The notes beneath the pieces are model-generated. The model worked only from the letters and a program-made list of their open reading frames with translations, was not told the origin of the DNA and ran no database searches. A program made the position numbers and the translations under genes. From the NCBI GenBank assembly GCA_031841125.1, contig JAJSSI010000044.1, forward strand, positions 1-64,000: a stretch of DNA of 64,000 bases. Reading direction: 5' to 3'. Shown piece by piece: positions 34,554 through 45,897 of this stretch. Source of the DNA: Acanthococcus lagerstroemiae. Its lineage: Eukaryota; Arthropoda; Insecta; Hemiptera; Eriococcidae. The stretch's first letter is position 1, and each line of letters starts with the position of its first letter.

Positions 34554-35714
34554 TTATTTTACAGTATAAGTTTTAATTACATTTTTTGGAGTAATTATTT
34601 GATTATTATATATAATATTTAAAAATTTTTCTGCTGTTATTAAATTTCTAATTTTTGATAATTTATTTAATGATATTATTTCAATAATTTCATTATTTTC
34701 TTTTATTACTTCTAATAGTAATTTTTCAAGAGTTTTCTTTATTTTAAAATCTTCTTGAATATTTTCTACTATTAATTCAATTAACGCTGATATATCATTA
34801 TAAAATTCTAAAGGAGGATACTCGTCGAAATTTTCCAATATATTATTTTTGTTATTAAATGGAAATTCTTTATTTGAGTCTAATTCTATTTTGACTTTTT
34901 TAATTTTTTCAATATCATCTTCTGAATTTATTTTACAATACCTTGTTCCATAATTTTTAATATTATTATAATTTTCAATACAATATTGTGGTCTCAAAAA
35001 TTCAGACCATCCAAAATCTCCAAGTACAAAAAGATATCCCATATTTTTTACATAATAAGTTTTACTTCTAAATATATATTTCCAATATCCCCCTGGGACT
35101 ATTTTTTTATAAAAAATATTTTCATCATAAATATCAGAATGAATAAATCCAAATATATGTTCAGTTGTAGCTAATGCTAAAGTTATTTGTAAAAGAATAT
35201 TTTCTATTAATTCATTTGTTAAATATTTATGATTGTTTTTTAAAAAATTTTTTAAAGAACCGTCAAATTTTTCCATTATTATATTTAAAGTTCCCATATA
35301 ATTATATTTATTATTTATTTCAAAAGACTTTGGAGTATTAGAATCGTATTTTACAGAATATAATAATGGAAAGTTCGGACATATATTATTTAATACTAAA
35401 TCATTTAATTTTTTCATAATTAGAATTTCTTTAAAATTTCCTTTTTCCAATAATTTATATTGGTATAATTTTAAAGGAATTTCTTTCATTATTACACTAT
35501 ATTTTTTATTTAAAAGTTTTAGTATTGAAATAAATCCTGTTGATCCAGAATCAATATATAATATATTTTTATTAAAAATAATTTCTTTATCTACAAATGA
35601 CCAATTATTATTTAATATAATATTATTTTCAATATTTTGTAAAGGTATAATTTTTTGCATACTTTTAAAAATTATCTTTCTTTTAAAAAGTTTTTTATTT
35701 TTAATAAGCACCAT
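34554..35714 (-). CDS. Haspin-like protein kinase, copy 25
   Basis: Complete and identical in protein to the reference copy. Palindrome 34515-34542; small ORF 35736-35885. Confidence 0.87.
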   Translation of the reverse strand: MVLIKNKKLFKRKIIFKSMQKIIPLQNIENNIILNNNWSFVDKEIIFNKNILYIDSGSTGFISILKLLNKKYSVIMKEIPLKLYQYKLLEKGNFKEILIMKKLNDLVLNNICPNFPLLYSVKYDSNTPKSFEINNKYNYMGTLNIIMEKFDGSLKNFLKNNHKYLTNELIENILLQITLALATTEHIFGFIHSDIYDENIFYKKIVPGGYWKYIFRSKTYYVKNMGYLFVLGDFGWSEFLRPQYCIENYNNIKNYGTRYCKINSEDDIEKIKKVKIELDSNKEFPFNNKNNILENFDEYPPLEFYNDISALIELIVENIQEDFKIKKTLEKLLLEVIKENNEIIEIISLNKLSKIRNLITAEKFLNIIYNNQIITPKNVIKTYTVK

Positions 35715-35971
35715 TACTGTTATATTTTTAATTTTTTAATAAAAGTTTTTCATTTTTTTTAATATATCATCAAGAGAATTAATATATAAAATATCATCCA
35801 TAATCATTTCATCATTTTTATTTTTTTTTTTATCAATATTAAAATTTATTTTTTTTCCTGGTATAACATTTTTTGTTTTAATCATTTTATATATTCTTCT
35901 ATTTATATAAAAAAATTAATCAATGTTTTCATTTTTCTACTAAAAATTTTTAGTAGAAAATAAAATTTAGA

Positions 35972-37132
35972 TTATTTTACAGTATAAGTTTTAATTACAT
36001 TTTTTGGAGTAATTATTTGATTATTATATATAATATTTAAAAATTTTTCTGCTGTTATTAAATTTCTAATTTTTGATAATTTATTTAATGATATTATTTC
36101 AATAATTTCATTATTTTCTTTTATTACTTCTAATAGTAATTTTTCAAGAGTTTTCTTTATTTTAAAATCTTCTTGAATATTTTCTACTATTAATTCAATT
36201 AACGCTGATATATCATTATAAAATTCTAAAGGAGGATACTCGTCGAAATTTTCCAATATATTATTTTTGTTATTAAATGGAAATTCTTTATTTGAGTCTA
36301 ATTCTATTTTGACTTTTTTAATTTTTTCAATATCATCTTCTGAATTTATTTTACAATACCTTGTTCCATAATTTTTAATATTATTATAATTTTCAATACA
36401 ATATTGTGGTCTCAAAAATTCAGACCATCCAAAATCTCCAAGTACAAAAAGATATCCCATATTTTTTACATAATAAGTTTTACTTCTAAATATATATTTC
36501 CAATATCCCCCTGGGACTATTTTTTTATAAAAAATATTTTCATCATAAATATCAGAATGAATAAATCCAAATATATGTTCAGTTGTAGCTAATGCTAAAG
36601 TTATTTGTAAAAGAATATTTTCTATTAATTCATTTGTTAAATATTTATGATTGTTTTTTAAAAAATTTTTTAAAGAACCGTCAAATTTTTCCATTATTAT
36701 ATTTAAAGTTCCCATATAATTATATTTATTATTTATTTCAAAAGACTTTGGAGTATTAGAATCGTATTTTACAGAATATAATAATGGAAAGTTCGGACAT
36801 ATATTATTTAATACTAAATCATTTAATTTTTTCATAATTAGAATTTCTTTAAAATTTCCTTTTTCCAATAATTTATATTGGTATAATTTTAAAGGAATTT
36901 CTTTCATTATTACACTATATTTTTTATTTAAAAGTTTTAGTATTGAAATAAATCCTGTTGATCCAGAATCAATATATAATATATTTTTATTAAAAATAAT
37001 TTCTTTATCTACAAATGACCAATTATTATTTAATATAATATTATTTTCAATATTTTGTAAAGGTATAATTTTTTGCATACTTTTAAAAATTATCTTTCTT
37101 TTAAAAAGTTTTTTATTTTTAATAAGCACCAT
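35972..37132 (-). CDS. Haspin-like protein kinase, copy 26
   Basis: Complete and identical in protein to the reference copy. Palindrome 35933-35960; small ORF 37154-37303. Confidence 0.87.
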   Translation of the reverse strand: MVLIKNKKLFKRKIIFKSMQKIIPLQNIENNIILNNNWSFVDKEIIFNKNILYIDSGSTGFISILKLLNKKYSVIMKEIPLKLYQYKLLEKGNFKEILIMKKLNDLVLNNICPNFPLLYSVKYDSNTPKSFEINNKYNYMGTLNIIMEKFDGSLKNFLKNNHKYLTNELIENILLQITLALATTEHIFGFIHSDIYDENIFYKKIVPGGYWKYIFRSKTYYVKNMGYLFVLGDFGWSEFLRPQYCIENYNNIKNYGTRYCKINSEDDIEKIKKVKIELDSNKEFPFNNKNNILENFDEYPPLEFYNDISALIELIVENIQEDFKIKKTLEKLLLEVIKENNEIIEIISLNKLSKIRNLITAEKFLNIIYNNQIITPKNVIKTYTVK

Positions 37133-37389
37133 TACTGTTATATTTTTAATTTTTTAATAAAAGTTTTTCATTTTTTTTAATATATCATCAAGAGAATTAA
37201 TATATAAAATATCATCCATAATCATTTCATCATTTTTATTTTTTTTTTTATCAATATTAAAATTTATTTTTTTTCCTGGTATAACATTTTTTGTTTTAAT
37301 CATTTTATATATTCTTCTATTTATATAAAAAAATTAATCAATGTTTTCATTTTTCTACTAAAAATTTTTAGTAGAAAATAAAATTTAGA

Positions 37390-38550
37390 TTATTTTACAG
37401 TATAAGTTTTAATTACATTTTTTGGAGTAATTATTTGATTATTATATATAATATTTAAAAATTTTTCTGCTGTTATTAAATTTCTAATTTTTGATAATTT
37501 ATTTAATGATATTATTTCAATAATTTCATTATTTTCTTTTATTACTTCTAATAGTAATTTTTCAAGAGTTTTCTTTATTTTAAAATCTTCTTGAATATTT
37601 TCTACTATTAATTCAATTAACGCTGATATATCATTATAAAATTCTAAAGGAGGATACTCGTCGAAATTTTCCAATATATTATTTTTGTTATTAAATGGAA
37701 ATTCTTTATTTGAGTCTAATTCTATTTTGACTTTTTTAATTTTTTCAATATCATCTTCTGAATTTATTTTACAATACCTTGTTCCATAATTTTTAATATT
37801 ATTATAATTTTCAATACAATATTGTGGTCTCAAAAATTCAGACCATCCAAAATCTCCAAGTACAAAAAGATATCCCATATTTTTTACATAATAAGTTTTA
37901 CTTCTAAATATATATTTCCAATATCCCCCTGGGACTATTTTTTTATAAAAAATATTTTCATCATAAATATCAGAATGAATAAATCCAAATATATGTTCAG
38001 TTGTAGCTAATGCTAAAGTTATTTGTAAAAGAATATTTTCTATTAATTCATTTGTTAAATATTTATGATTGTTTTTTAAAAAATTTTTTAAAGAACCGTC
38101 AAATTTTTCCATTATTATATTTAAAGTTCCCATATAATTATATTTATTATTTATTTCAAAAGACTTTGGAGTATTAGAATCGTATTTTACAGAATATAAT
38201 AATGGAAAGTTCGGACATATATTATTTAATACTAAATCATTTAATTTTTTCATAATTAGAATTTCTTTAAAATTTCCTTTTTCCAATAATTTATATTGGT
38301 ATAATTTTAAAGGAATTTCTTTCATTATTACACTATATTTTTTATTTAAAAGTTTTAGTATTGAAATAAATCCTGTTGATCCAGAATCAATATATAATAT
38401 ATTTTTATTAAAAATAATTTCTTTATCTACAAATGACCAATTATTATTTAATATAATATTATTTTCAATATTTTGTAAAGGTATAATTTTTTGCATACTT
38501 TTAAAAATTATCTTTCTTTTAAAAAGTTTTTTATTTTTAATAAGCACCAT
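37390..38550 (-). CDS. Haspin-like protein kinase, copy 27
   Basis: Complete and identical in protein to the reference copy. Palindrome 37351-37378; small ORF 38572-38721. Confidence 0.87.
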   Translation of the reverse strand: MVLIKNKKLFKRKIIFKSMQKIIPLQNIENNIILNNNWSFVDKEIIFNKNILYIDSGSTGFISILKLLNKKYSVIMKEIPLKLYQYKLLEKGNFKEILIMKKLNDLVLNNICPNFPLLYSVKYDSNTPKSFEINNKYNYMGTLNIIMEKFDGSLKNFLKNNHKYLTNELIENILLQITLALATTEHIFGFIHSDIYDENIFYKKIVPGGYWKYIFRSKTYYVKNMGYLFVLGDFGWSEFLRPQYCIENYNNIKNYGTRYCKINSEDDIEKIKKVKIELDSNKEFPFNNKNNILENFDEYPPLEFYNDISALIELIVENIQEDFKIKKTLEKLLLEVIKENNEIIEIISLNKLSKIRNLITAEKFLNIIYNNQIITPKNVIKTYTVK

Positions 38551-38807
38551 TACTGTTATATTTTTAATTTTTTAATAAAAGTTTTTCATTTTTTTTAATA
38601 TATCATCAAGAGAATTAATATATAAAATATCATCCATAATCATTTCATCATTTTTATTTTTTTTTTTATCAATATTAAAATTTATTTTTTTTCCTGGTAT
38701 AACATTTTTTGTTTTAATCATTTTATATATTCTTCTATTTATATAAAAAAATTAATCAATGTTTTCATTTTTCTACTAAAAATTTTTAGTAGAAAATAAA
38801 ATTTAGA

Positions 38808-39968
38808 TTATTTTACAGTATAAGTTTTAATTACATTTTTTGGAGTAATTATTTGATTATTATATATAATATTTAAAAATTTTTCTGCTGTTATTAAATT
38901 TCTAATTTTTGATAATTTATTTAATGATATTATTTCAATAATTTCATTATTTTCTTTTATTACTTCTAATAGTAATTTTTCAAGAGTTTTCTTTATTTTA
39001 AAATCTTCTTGAATATTTTCTACTATTAATTCAATTAACGCTGATATATCATTATAAAATTCTAAAGGAGGATACTCGTCGAAATTTTCCAATATATTAT
39101 TTTTGTTATTAAATGGAAATTCTTTATTTGAGTCTAATTCTATTTTGACTTTTTTAATTTTTTCAATATCATCTTCTGAATTTATTTTACAATACCTTGT
39201 TCCATAATTTTTAATATTATTATAATTTTCAATACAATATTGTGGTCTCAAAAATTCAGACCATCCAAAATCTCCAAGTACAAAAAGATATCCCATATTT
39301 TTTACATAATAAGTTTTACTTCTAAATATATATTTCCAATATCCCCCTGGGACTATTTTTTTATAAAAAATATTTTCATCATAAATATCAGAATGAATAA
39401 ATCCAAATATATGTTCAGTTGTAGCTAATGCTAAAGTTATTTGTAAAAGAATATTTTCTATTAATTCATTTGTTAAATATTTATGATTGTTTTTTAAAAA
39501 ATTTTTTAAAGAACCGTCAAATTTTTCCATTATTATATTTAAAGTTCCCATATAATTATATTTATTATTTATTTCAAAAGACTTTGGAGTATTAGAATCG
39601 TATTTTACAGAATATAATAATGGAAAGTTCGGACATATATTATTTAATACTAAATCATTTAATTTTTTCATAATTAGAATTTCTTTAAAATTTCCTTTTT
39701 CCAATAATTTATATTGGTATAATTTTAAAGGAATTTCTTTCATTATTACACTATATTTTTTATTTAAAAGTTTTAGTATTGAAATAAATCCTGTTGATCC
39801 AGAATCAATATATAATATATTTTTATTAAAAATAATTTCTTTATCTACAAATGACCAATTATTATTTAATATAATATTATTTTCAATATTTTGTAAAGGT
39901 ATAATTTTTTGCATACTTTTAAAAATTATCTTTCTTTTAAAAAGTTTTTTATTTTTAATAAGCACCAT
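38808..39968 (-). CDS. Haspin-like protein kinase, copy 28
   Basis: Complete and identical in protein to the reference copy. Palindrome 38769-38796; small ORF 39990-40139. Confidence 0.87.
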   Translation of the reverse strand: MVLIKNKKLFKRKIIFKSMQKIIPLQNIENNIILNNNWSFVDKEIIFNKNILYIDSGSTGFISILKLLNKKYSVIMKEIPLKLYQYKLLEKGNFKEILIMKKLNDLVLNNICPNFPLLYSVKYDSNTPKSFEINNKYNYMGTLNIIMEKFDGSLKNFLKNNHKYLTNELIENILLQITLALATTEHIFGFIHSDIYDENIFYKKIVPGGYWKYIFRSKTYYVKNMGYLFVLGDFGWSEFLRPQYCIENYNNIKNYGTRYCKINSEDDIEKIKKVKIELDSNKEFPFNNKNNILENFDEYPPLEFYNDISALIELIVENIQEDFKIKKTLEKLLLEVIKENNEIIEIISLNKLSKIRNLITAEKFLNIIYNNQIITPKNVIKTYTVK

Positions 39969-40225
39969 TACTGTTATATTTTTAATTTTTTAATAAAAGT
40001 TTTTCATTTTTTTTAATATATCATCAAGAGAATTAATATATAAAATATCATCCATAATCATTTCATCATTTTTATTTTTTTTTTTATCAATATTAAAATT
40101 TATTTTTTTTCCTGGTATAACATTTTTTGTTTTAATCATTTTATATATTCTTCTATTTATATAAAAAAATTAATCAATGTTTTCATTTTTCTACTAAAAA
40201 TTTTTAGTAGAAAATAAAATTTAGA

Positions 40226-41386
40226 TTATTTTACAGTATAAGTTTTAATTACATTTTTTGGAGTAATTATTTGATTATTATATATAATATTTAAAAATTT
40301 TTCTGCTGTTATTAAATTTCTAATTTTTGATAATTTATTTAATGATATTATTTCAATAATTTCATTATTTTCTTTTATTACTTCTAATAGTAATTTTTCA
40401 AGAGTTTTCTTTATTTTAAAATCTTCTTGAATATTTTCTACTATTAATTCAATTAACGCTGATATATCATTATAAAATTCTAAAGGAGGATACTCGTCGA
40501 AATTTTCCAATATATTATTTTTGTTATTAAATGGAAATTCTTTATTTGAGTCTAATTCTATTTTGACTTTTTTAATTTTTTCAATATCATCTTCTGAATT
40601 TATTTTACAATACCTTGTTCCATAATTTTTAATATTATTATAATTTTCAATACAATATTGTGGTCTCAAAAATTCAGACCATCCAAAATCTCCAAGTACA
40701 AAAAGATATCCCATATTTTTTACATAATAAGTTTTACTTCTAAATATATATTTCCAATATCCCCCTGGGACTATTTTTTTATAAAAAATATTTTCATCAT
40801 AAATATCAGAATGAATAAATCCAAATATATGTTCAGTTGTAGCTAATGCTAAAGTTATTTGTAAAAGAATATTTTCTATTAATTCATTTGTTAAATATTT
40901 ATGATTGTTTTTTAAAAAATTTTTTAAAGAACCGTCAAATTTTTCCATTATTATATTTAAAGTTCCCATATAATTATATTTATTATTTATTTCAAAAGAC
41001 TTTGGAGTATTAGAATCGTATTTTACAGAATATAATAATGGAAAGTTCGGACATATATTATTTAATACTAAATCATTTAATTTTTTCATAATTAGAATTT
41101 CTTTAAAATTTCCTTTTTCCAATAATTTATATTGGTATAATTTTAAAGGAATTTCTTTCATTATTACACTATATTTTTTATTTAAAAGTTTTAGTATTGA
41201 AATAAATCCTGTTGATCCAGAATCAATATATAATATATTTTTATTAAAAATAATTTCTTTATCTACAAATGACCAATTATTATTTAATATAATATTATTT
41301 TCAATATTTTGTAAAGGTATAATTTTTTGCATACTTTTAAAAATTATCTTTCTTTTAAAAAGTTTTTTATTTTTAATAAGCACCAT
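40226..41386 (-). CDS. Haspin-like protein kinase, copy 29
   Basis: Complete and identical in protein to the reference copy. Palindrome 40187-40214; small ORF 41408-41557. Confidence 0.87.
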   Translation of the reverse strand: MVLIKNKKLFKRKIIFKSMQKIIPLQNIENNIILNNNWSFVDKEIIFNKNILYIDSGSTGFISILKLLNKKYSVIMKEIPLKLYQYKLLEKGNFKEILIMKKLNDLVLNNICPNFPLLYSVKYDSNTPKSFEINNKYNYMGTLNIIMEKFDGSLKNFLKNNHKYLTNELIENILLQITLALATTEHIFGFIHSDIYDENIFYKKIVPGGYWKYIFRSKTYYVKNMGYLFVLGDFGWSEFLRPQYCIENYNNIKNYGTRYCKINSEDDIEKIKKVKIELDSNKEFPFNNKNNILENFDEYPPLEFYNDISALIELIVENIQEDFKIKKTLEKLLLEVIKENNEIIEIISLNKLSKIRNLITAEKFLNIIYNNQIITPKNVIKTYTVK

Positions 41387-41643
41387 TACTGTTATATTTT
41401 TAATTTTTTAATAAAAGTTTTTCATTTTTTTTAATATATCATCAAGAGAATTAATATATAAAATATCATCCATAATCATTTCATCATTTTTATTTTTTTT
41501 TTTATCAATATTAAAATTTATTTTTTTTCCTGGTATAACATTTTTTGTTTTAATCATTTTATATATTCTTCTATTTATATAAAAAAATTAATCAATGTTT
41601 TCATTTTTCTACTAAAAATTTTTAGTAGAAAATAAAATTTAGA

Positions 41644-42804
41644 TTATTTTACAGTATAAGTTTTAATTACATTTTTTGGAGTAATTATTTGATTATTATA
41701 TATAATATTTAAAAATTTTTCTGCTGTTATTAAATTTCTAATTTTTGATAATTTATTTAATGATATTATTTCAATAATTTCATTATTTTCTTTTATTACT
41801 TCTAATAGTAATTTTTCAAGAGTTTTCTTTATTTTAAAATCTTCTTGAATATTTTCTACTATTAATTCAATTAACGCTGATATATCATTATAAAATTCTA
41901 AAGGAGGATACTCGTCGAAATTTTCCAATATATTATTTTTGTTATTAAATGGAAATTCTTTATTTGAGTCTAATTCTATTTTGACTTTTTTAATTTTTTC
42001 AATATCATCTTCTGAATTTATTTTACAATACCTTGTTCCATAATTTTTAATATTATTATAATTTTCAATACAATATTGTGGTCTCAAAAATTCAGACCAT
42101 CCAAAATCTCCAAGTACAAAAAGATATCCCATATTTTTTACATAATAAGTTTTACTTCTAAATATATATTTCCAATATCCCCCTGGGACTATTTTTTTAT
42201 AAAAAATATTTTCATCATAAATATCAGAATGAATAAATCCAAATATATGTTCAGTTGTAGCTAATGCTAAAGTTATTTGTAAAAGAATATTTTCTATTAA
42301 TTCATTTGTTAAATATTTATGATTGTTTTTTAAAAAATTTTTTAAAGAACCGTCAAATTTTTCCATTATTATATTTAAAGTTCCCATATAATTATATTTA
42401 TTATTTATTTCAAAAGACTTTGGAGTATTAGAATCGTATTTTACAGAATATAATAATGGAAAGTTCGGACATATATTATTTAATACTAAATCATTTAATT
42501 TTTTCATAATTAGAATTTCTTTAAAATTTCCTTTTTCCAATAATTTATATTGGTATAATTTTAAAGGAATTTCTTTCATTATTACACTATATTTTTTATT
42601 TAAAAGTTTTAGTATTGAAATAAATCCTGTTGATCCAGAATCAATATATAATATATTTTTATTAAAAATAATTTCTTTATCTACAAATGACCAATTATTA
42701 TTTAATATAATATTATTTTCAATATTTTGTAAAGGTATAATTTTTTGCATACTTTTAAAAATTATCTTTCTTTTAAAAAGTTTTTTATTTTTAATAAGCA
42801 CCAT
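41644..42804 (-). CDS. Haspin-like protein kinase, copy 30
   Basis: Complete and identical in protein to the reference copy. Palindrome 41605-41632; small ORF 42826-42975. Confidence 0.87.
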   Translation of the reverse strand: MVLIKNKKLFKRKIIFKSMQKIIPLQNIENNIILNNNWSFVDKEIIFNKNILYIDSGSTGFISILKLLNKKYSVIMKEIPLKLYQYKLLEKGNFKEILIMKKLNDLVLNNICPNFPLLYSVKYDSNTPKSFEINNKYNYMGTLNIIMEKFDGSLKNFLKNNHKYLTNELIENILLQITLALATTEHIFGFIHSDIYDENIFYKKIVPGGYWKYIFRSKTYYVKNMGYLFVLGDFGWSEFLRPQYCIENYNNIKNYGTRYCKINSEDDIEKIKKVKIELDSNKEFPFNNKNNILENFDEYPPLEFYNDISALIELIVENIQEDFKIKKTLEKLLLEVIKENNEIIEIISLNKLSKIRNLITAEKFLNIIYNNQIITPKNVIKTYTVK

Positions 42805-43061
42805 TACTGTTATATTTTTAATTTTTTAATAAAAGTTTTTCATTTTTTTTAATATATCATCAAGAGAATTAATATATAAAATATCATCCATAATCATTTC
42901 ATCATTTTTATTTTTTTTTTTATCAATATTAAAATTTATTTTTTTTCCTGGTATAACATTTTTTGTTTTAATCATTTTATATATTCTTCTATTTATATAA
43001 AAAAATTAATCAATGTTTTCATTTTTCTACTAAAAATTTTTAGTAGAAAATAAAATTTAGA

Positions 43062-44222
43062 TTATTTTACAGTATAAGTTTTAATTACATTTTTTGGAGT
43101 AATTATTTGATTATTATATATAATATTTAAAAATTTTTCTGCTGTTATTAAATTTCTAATTTTTGATAATTTATTTAATGATATTATTTCAATAATTTCA
43201 TTATTTTCTTTTATTACTTCTAATAGTAATTTTTCAAGAGTTTTCTTTATTTTAAAATCTTCTTGAATATTTTCTACTATTAATTCAATTAACGCTGATA
43301 TATCATTATAAAATTCTAAAGGAGGATACTCGTCGAAATTTTCCAATATATTATTTTTGTTATTAAATGGAAATTCTTTATTTGAGTCTAATTCTATTTT
43401 GACTTTTTTAATTTTTTCAATATCATCTTCTGAATTTATTTTACAATACCTTGTTCCATAATTTTTAATATTATTATAATTTTCAATACAATATTGTGGT
43501 CTCAAAAATTCAGACCATCCAAAATCTCCAAGTACAAAAAGATATCCCATATTTTTTACATAATAAGTTTTACTTCTAAATATATATTTCCAATATCCCC
43601 CTGGGACTATTTTTTTATAAAAAATATTTTCATCATAAATATCAGAATGAATAAATCCAAATATATGTTCAGTTGTAGCTAATGCTAAAGTTATTTGTAA
43701 AAGAATATTTTCTATTAATTCATTTGTTAAATATTTATGATTGTTTTTTAAAAAATTTTTTAAAGAACCGTCAAATTTTTCCATTATTATATTTAAAGTT
43801 CCCATATAATTATATTTATTATTTATTTCAAAAGACTTTGGAGTATTAGAATCGTATTTTACAGAATATAATAATGGAAAGTTCGGACATATATTATTTA
43901 ATACTAAATCATTTAATTTTTTCATAATTAGAATTTCTTTAAAATTTCCTTTTTCCAATAATTTATATTGGTATAATTTTAAAGGAATTTCTTTCATTAT
44001 TACACTATATTTTTTATTTAAAAGTTTTAGTATTGAAATAAATCCTGTTGATCCAGAATCAATATATAATATATTTTTATTAAAAATAATTTCTTTATCT
44101 ACAAATGACCAATTATTATTTAATATAATATTATTTTCAATATTTTGTAAAGGTATAATTTTTTGCATACTTTTAAAAATTATCTTTCTTTTAAAAAGTT
44201 TTTTATTTTTAATAAGCACCAT
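43062..44222 (-). CDS. Haspin-like protein kinase, copy 31
   Basis: Complete and identical in protein to the reference copy. Palindrome 43023-43050; small ORF 44244-44393. Confidence 0.87.
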   Translation of the reverse strand: MVLIKNKKLFKRKIIFKSMQKIIPLQNIENNIILNNNWSFVDKEIIFNKNILYIDSGSTGFISILKLLNKKYSVIMKEIPLKLYQYKLLEKGNFKEILIMKKLNDLVLNNICPNFPLLYSVKYDSNTPKSFEINNKYNYMGTLNIIMEKFDGSLKNFLKNNHKYLTNELIENILLQITLALATTEHIFGFIHSDIYDENIFYKKIVPGGYWKYIFRSKTYYVKNMGYLFVLGDFGWSEFLRPQYCIENYNNIKNYGTRYCKINSEDDIEKIKKVKIELDSNKEFPFNNKNNILENFDEYPPLEFYNDISALIELIVENIQEDFKIKKTLEKLLLEVIKENNEIIEIISLNKLSKIRNLITAEKFLNIIYNNQIITPKNVIKTYTVK

Positions 44223-44479
44223 TACTGTTATATTTTTAATTTTTTAATAAAAGTTTTTCATTTTTTTTAATATATCATCAAGAGAATTAATATATAAAAT
44301 ATCATCCATAATCATTTCATCATTTTTATTTTTTTTTTTATCAATATTAAAATTTATTTTTTTTCCTGGTATAACATTTTTTGTTTTAATCATTTTATAT
44401 ATTCTTCTATTTATATAAAAAAATTAATCAATGTTTTCATTTTTCTACTAAAAATTTTTAGTAGAAAATAAAATTTAGA

Positions 44480-45640
44480 TTATTTTACAGTATAAGTTTT
44501 AATTACATTTTTTGGAGTAATTATTTGATTATTATATATAATATTTAAAAATTTTTCTGCTGTTATTAAATTTCTAATTTTTGATAATTTATTTAATGAT
44601 ATTATTTCAATAATTTCATTATTTTCTTTTATTACTTCTAATAGTAATTTTTCAAGAGTTTTCTTTATTTTAAAATCTTCTTGAATATTTTCTACTATTA
44701 ATTCAATTAACGCTGATATATCATTATAAAATTCTAAAGGAGGATACTCGTCGAAATTTTCCAATATATTATTTTTGTTATTAAATGGAAATTCTTTATT
44801 TGAGTCTAATTCTATTTTGACTTTTTTAATTTTTTCAATATCATCTTCTGAATTTATTTTACAATACCTTGTTCCATAATTTTTAATATTATTATAATTT
44901 TCAATACAATATTGTGGTCTCAAAAATTCAGACCATCCAAAATCTCCAAGTACAAAAAGATATCCCATATTTTTTACATAATAAGTTTTACTTCTAAATA
45001 TATATTTCCAATATCCCCCTGGGACTATTTTTTTATAAAAAATATTTTCATCATAAATATCAGAATGAATAAATCCAAATATATGTTCAGTTGTAGCTAA
45101 TGCTAAAGTTATTTGTAAAAGAATATTTTCTATTAATTCATTTGTTAAATATTTATGATTGTTTTTTAAAAAATTTTTTAAAGAACCGTCAAATTTTTCC
45201 ATTATTATATTTAAAGTTCCCATATAATTATATTTATTATTTATTTCAAAAGACTTTGGAGTATTAGAATCGTATTTTACAGAATATAATAATGGAAAGT
45301 TCGGACATATATTATTTAATACTAAATCATTTAATTTTTTCATAATTAGAATTTCTTTAAAATTTCCTTTTTCCAATAATTTATATTGGTATAATTTTAA
45401 AGGAATTTCTTTCATTATTACACTATATTTTTTATTTAAAAGTTTTAGTATTGAAATAAATCCTGTTGATCCAGAATCAATATATAATATATTTTTATTA
45501 AAAATAATTTCTTTATCTACAAATGACCAATTATTATTTAATATAATATTATTTTCAATATTTTGTAAAGGTATAATTTTTTGCATACTTTTAAAAATTA
45601 TCTTTCTTTTAAAAAGTTTTTTATTTTTAATAAGCACCAT
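44480..45640 (-). CDS. Haspin-like protein kinase, copy 32
   Basis: Complete and identical in protein to the reference copy. Palindrome 44441-44468; small ORF 45662-45811. Confidence 0.87.
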   Translation of the reverse strand: MVLIKNKKLFKRKIIFKSMQKIIPLQNIENNIILNNNWSFVDKEIIFNKNILYIDSGSTGFISILKLLNKKYSVIMKEIPLKLYQYKLLEKGNFKEILIMKKLNDLVLNNICPNFPLLYSVKYDSNTPKSFEINNKYNYMGTLNIIMEKFDGSLKNFLKNNHKYLTNELIENILLQITLALATTEHIFGFIHSDIYDENIFYKKIVPGGYWKYIFRSKTYYVKNMGYLFVLGDFGWSEFLRPQYCIENYNNIKNYGTRYCKINSEDDIEKIKKVKIELDSNKEFPFNNKNNILENFDEYPPLEFYNDISALIELIVENIQEDFKIKKTLEKLLLEVIKENNEIIEIISLNKLSKIRNLITAEKFLNIIYNNQIITPKNVIKTYTVK

Positions 45641-45897
45641 TACTGTTATATTTTTAATTTTTTAATAAAAGTTTTTCATTTTTTTTAATATATCATCAAG
45701 AGAATTAATATATAAAATATCATCCATAATCATTTCATCATTTTTATTTTTTTTTTTATCAATATTAAAATTTATTTTTTTTCCTGGTATAACATTTTTT
45801 GTTTTAATCATTTTATATATTCTTCTATTTATATAAAAAAATTAATCAATGTTTTCATTTTTCTACTAAAAATTTTTAGTAGAAAATAAAATTTAGA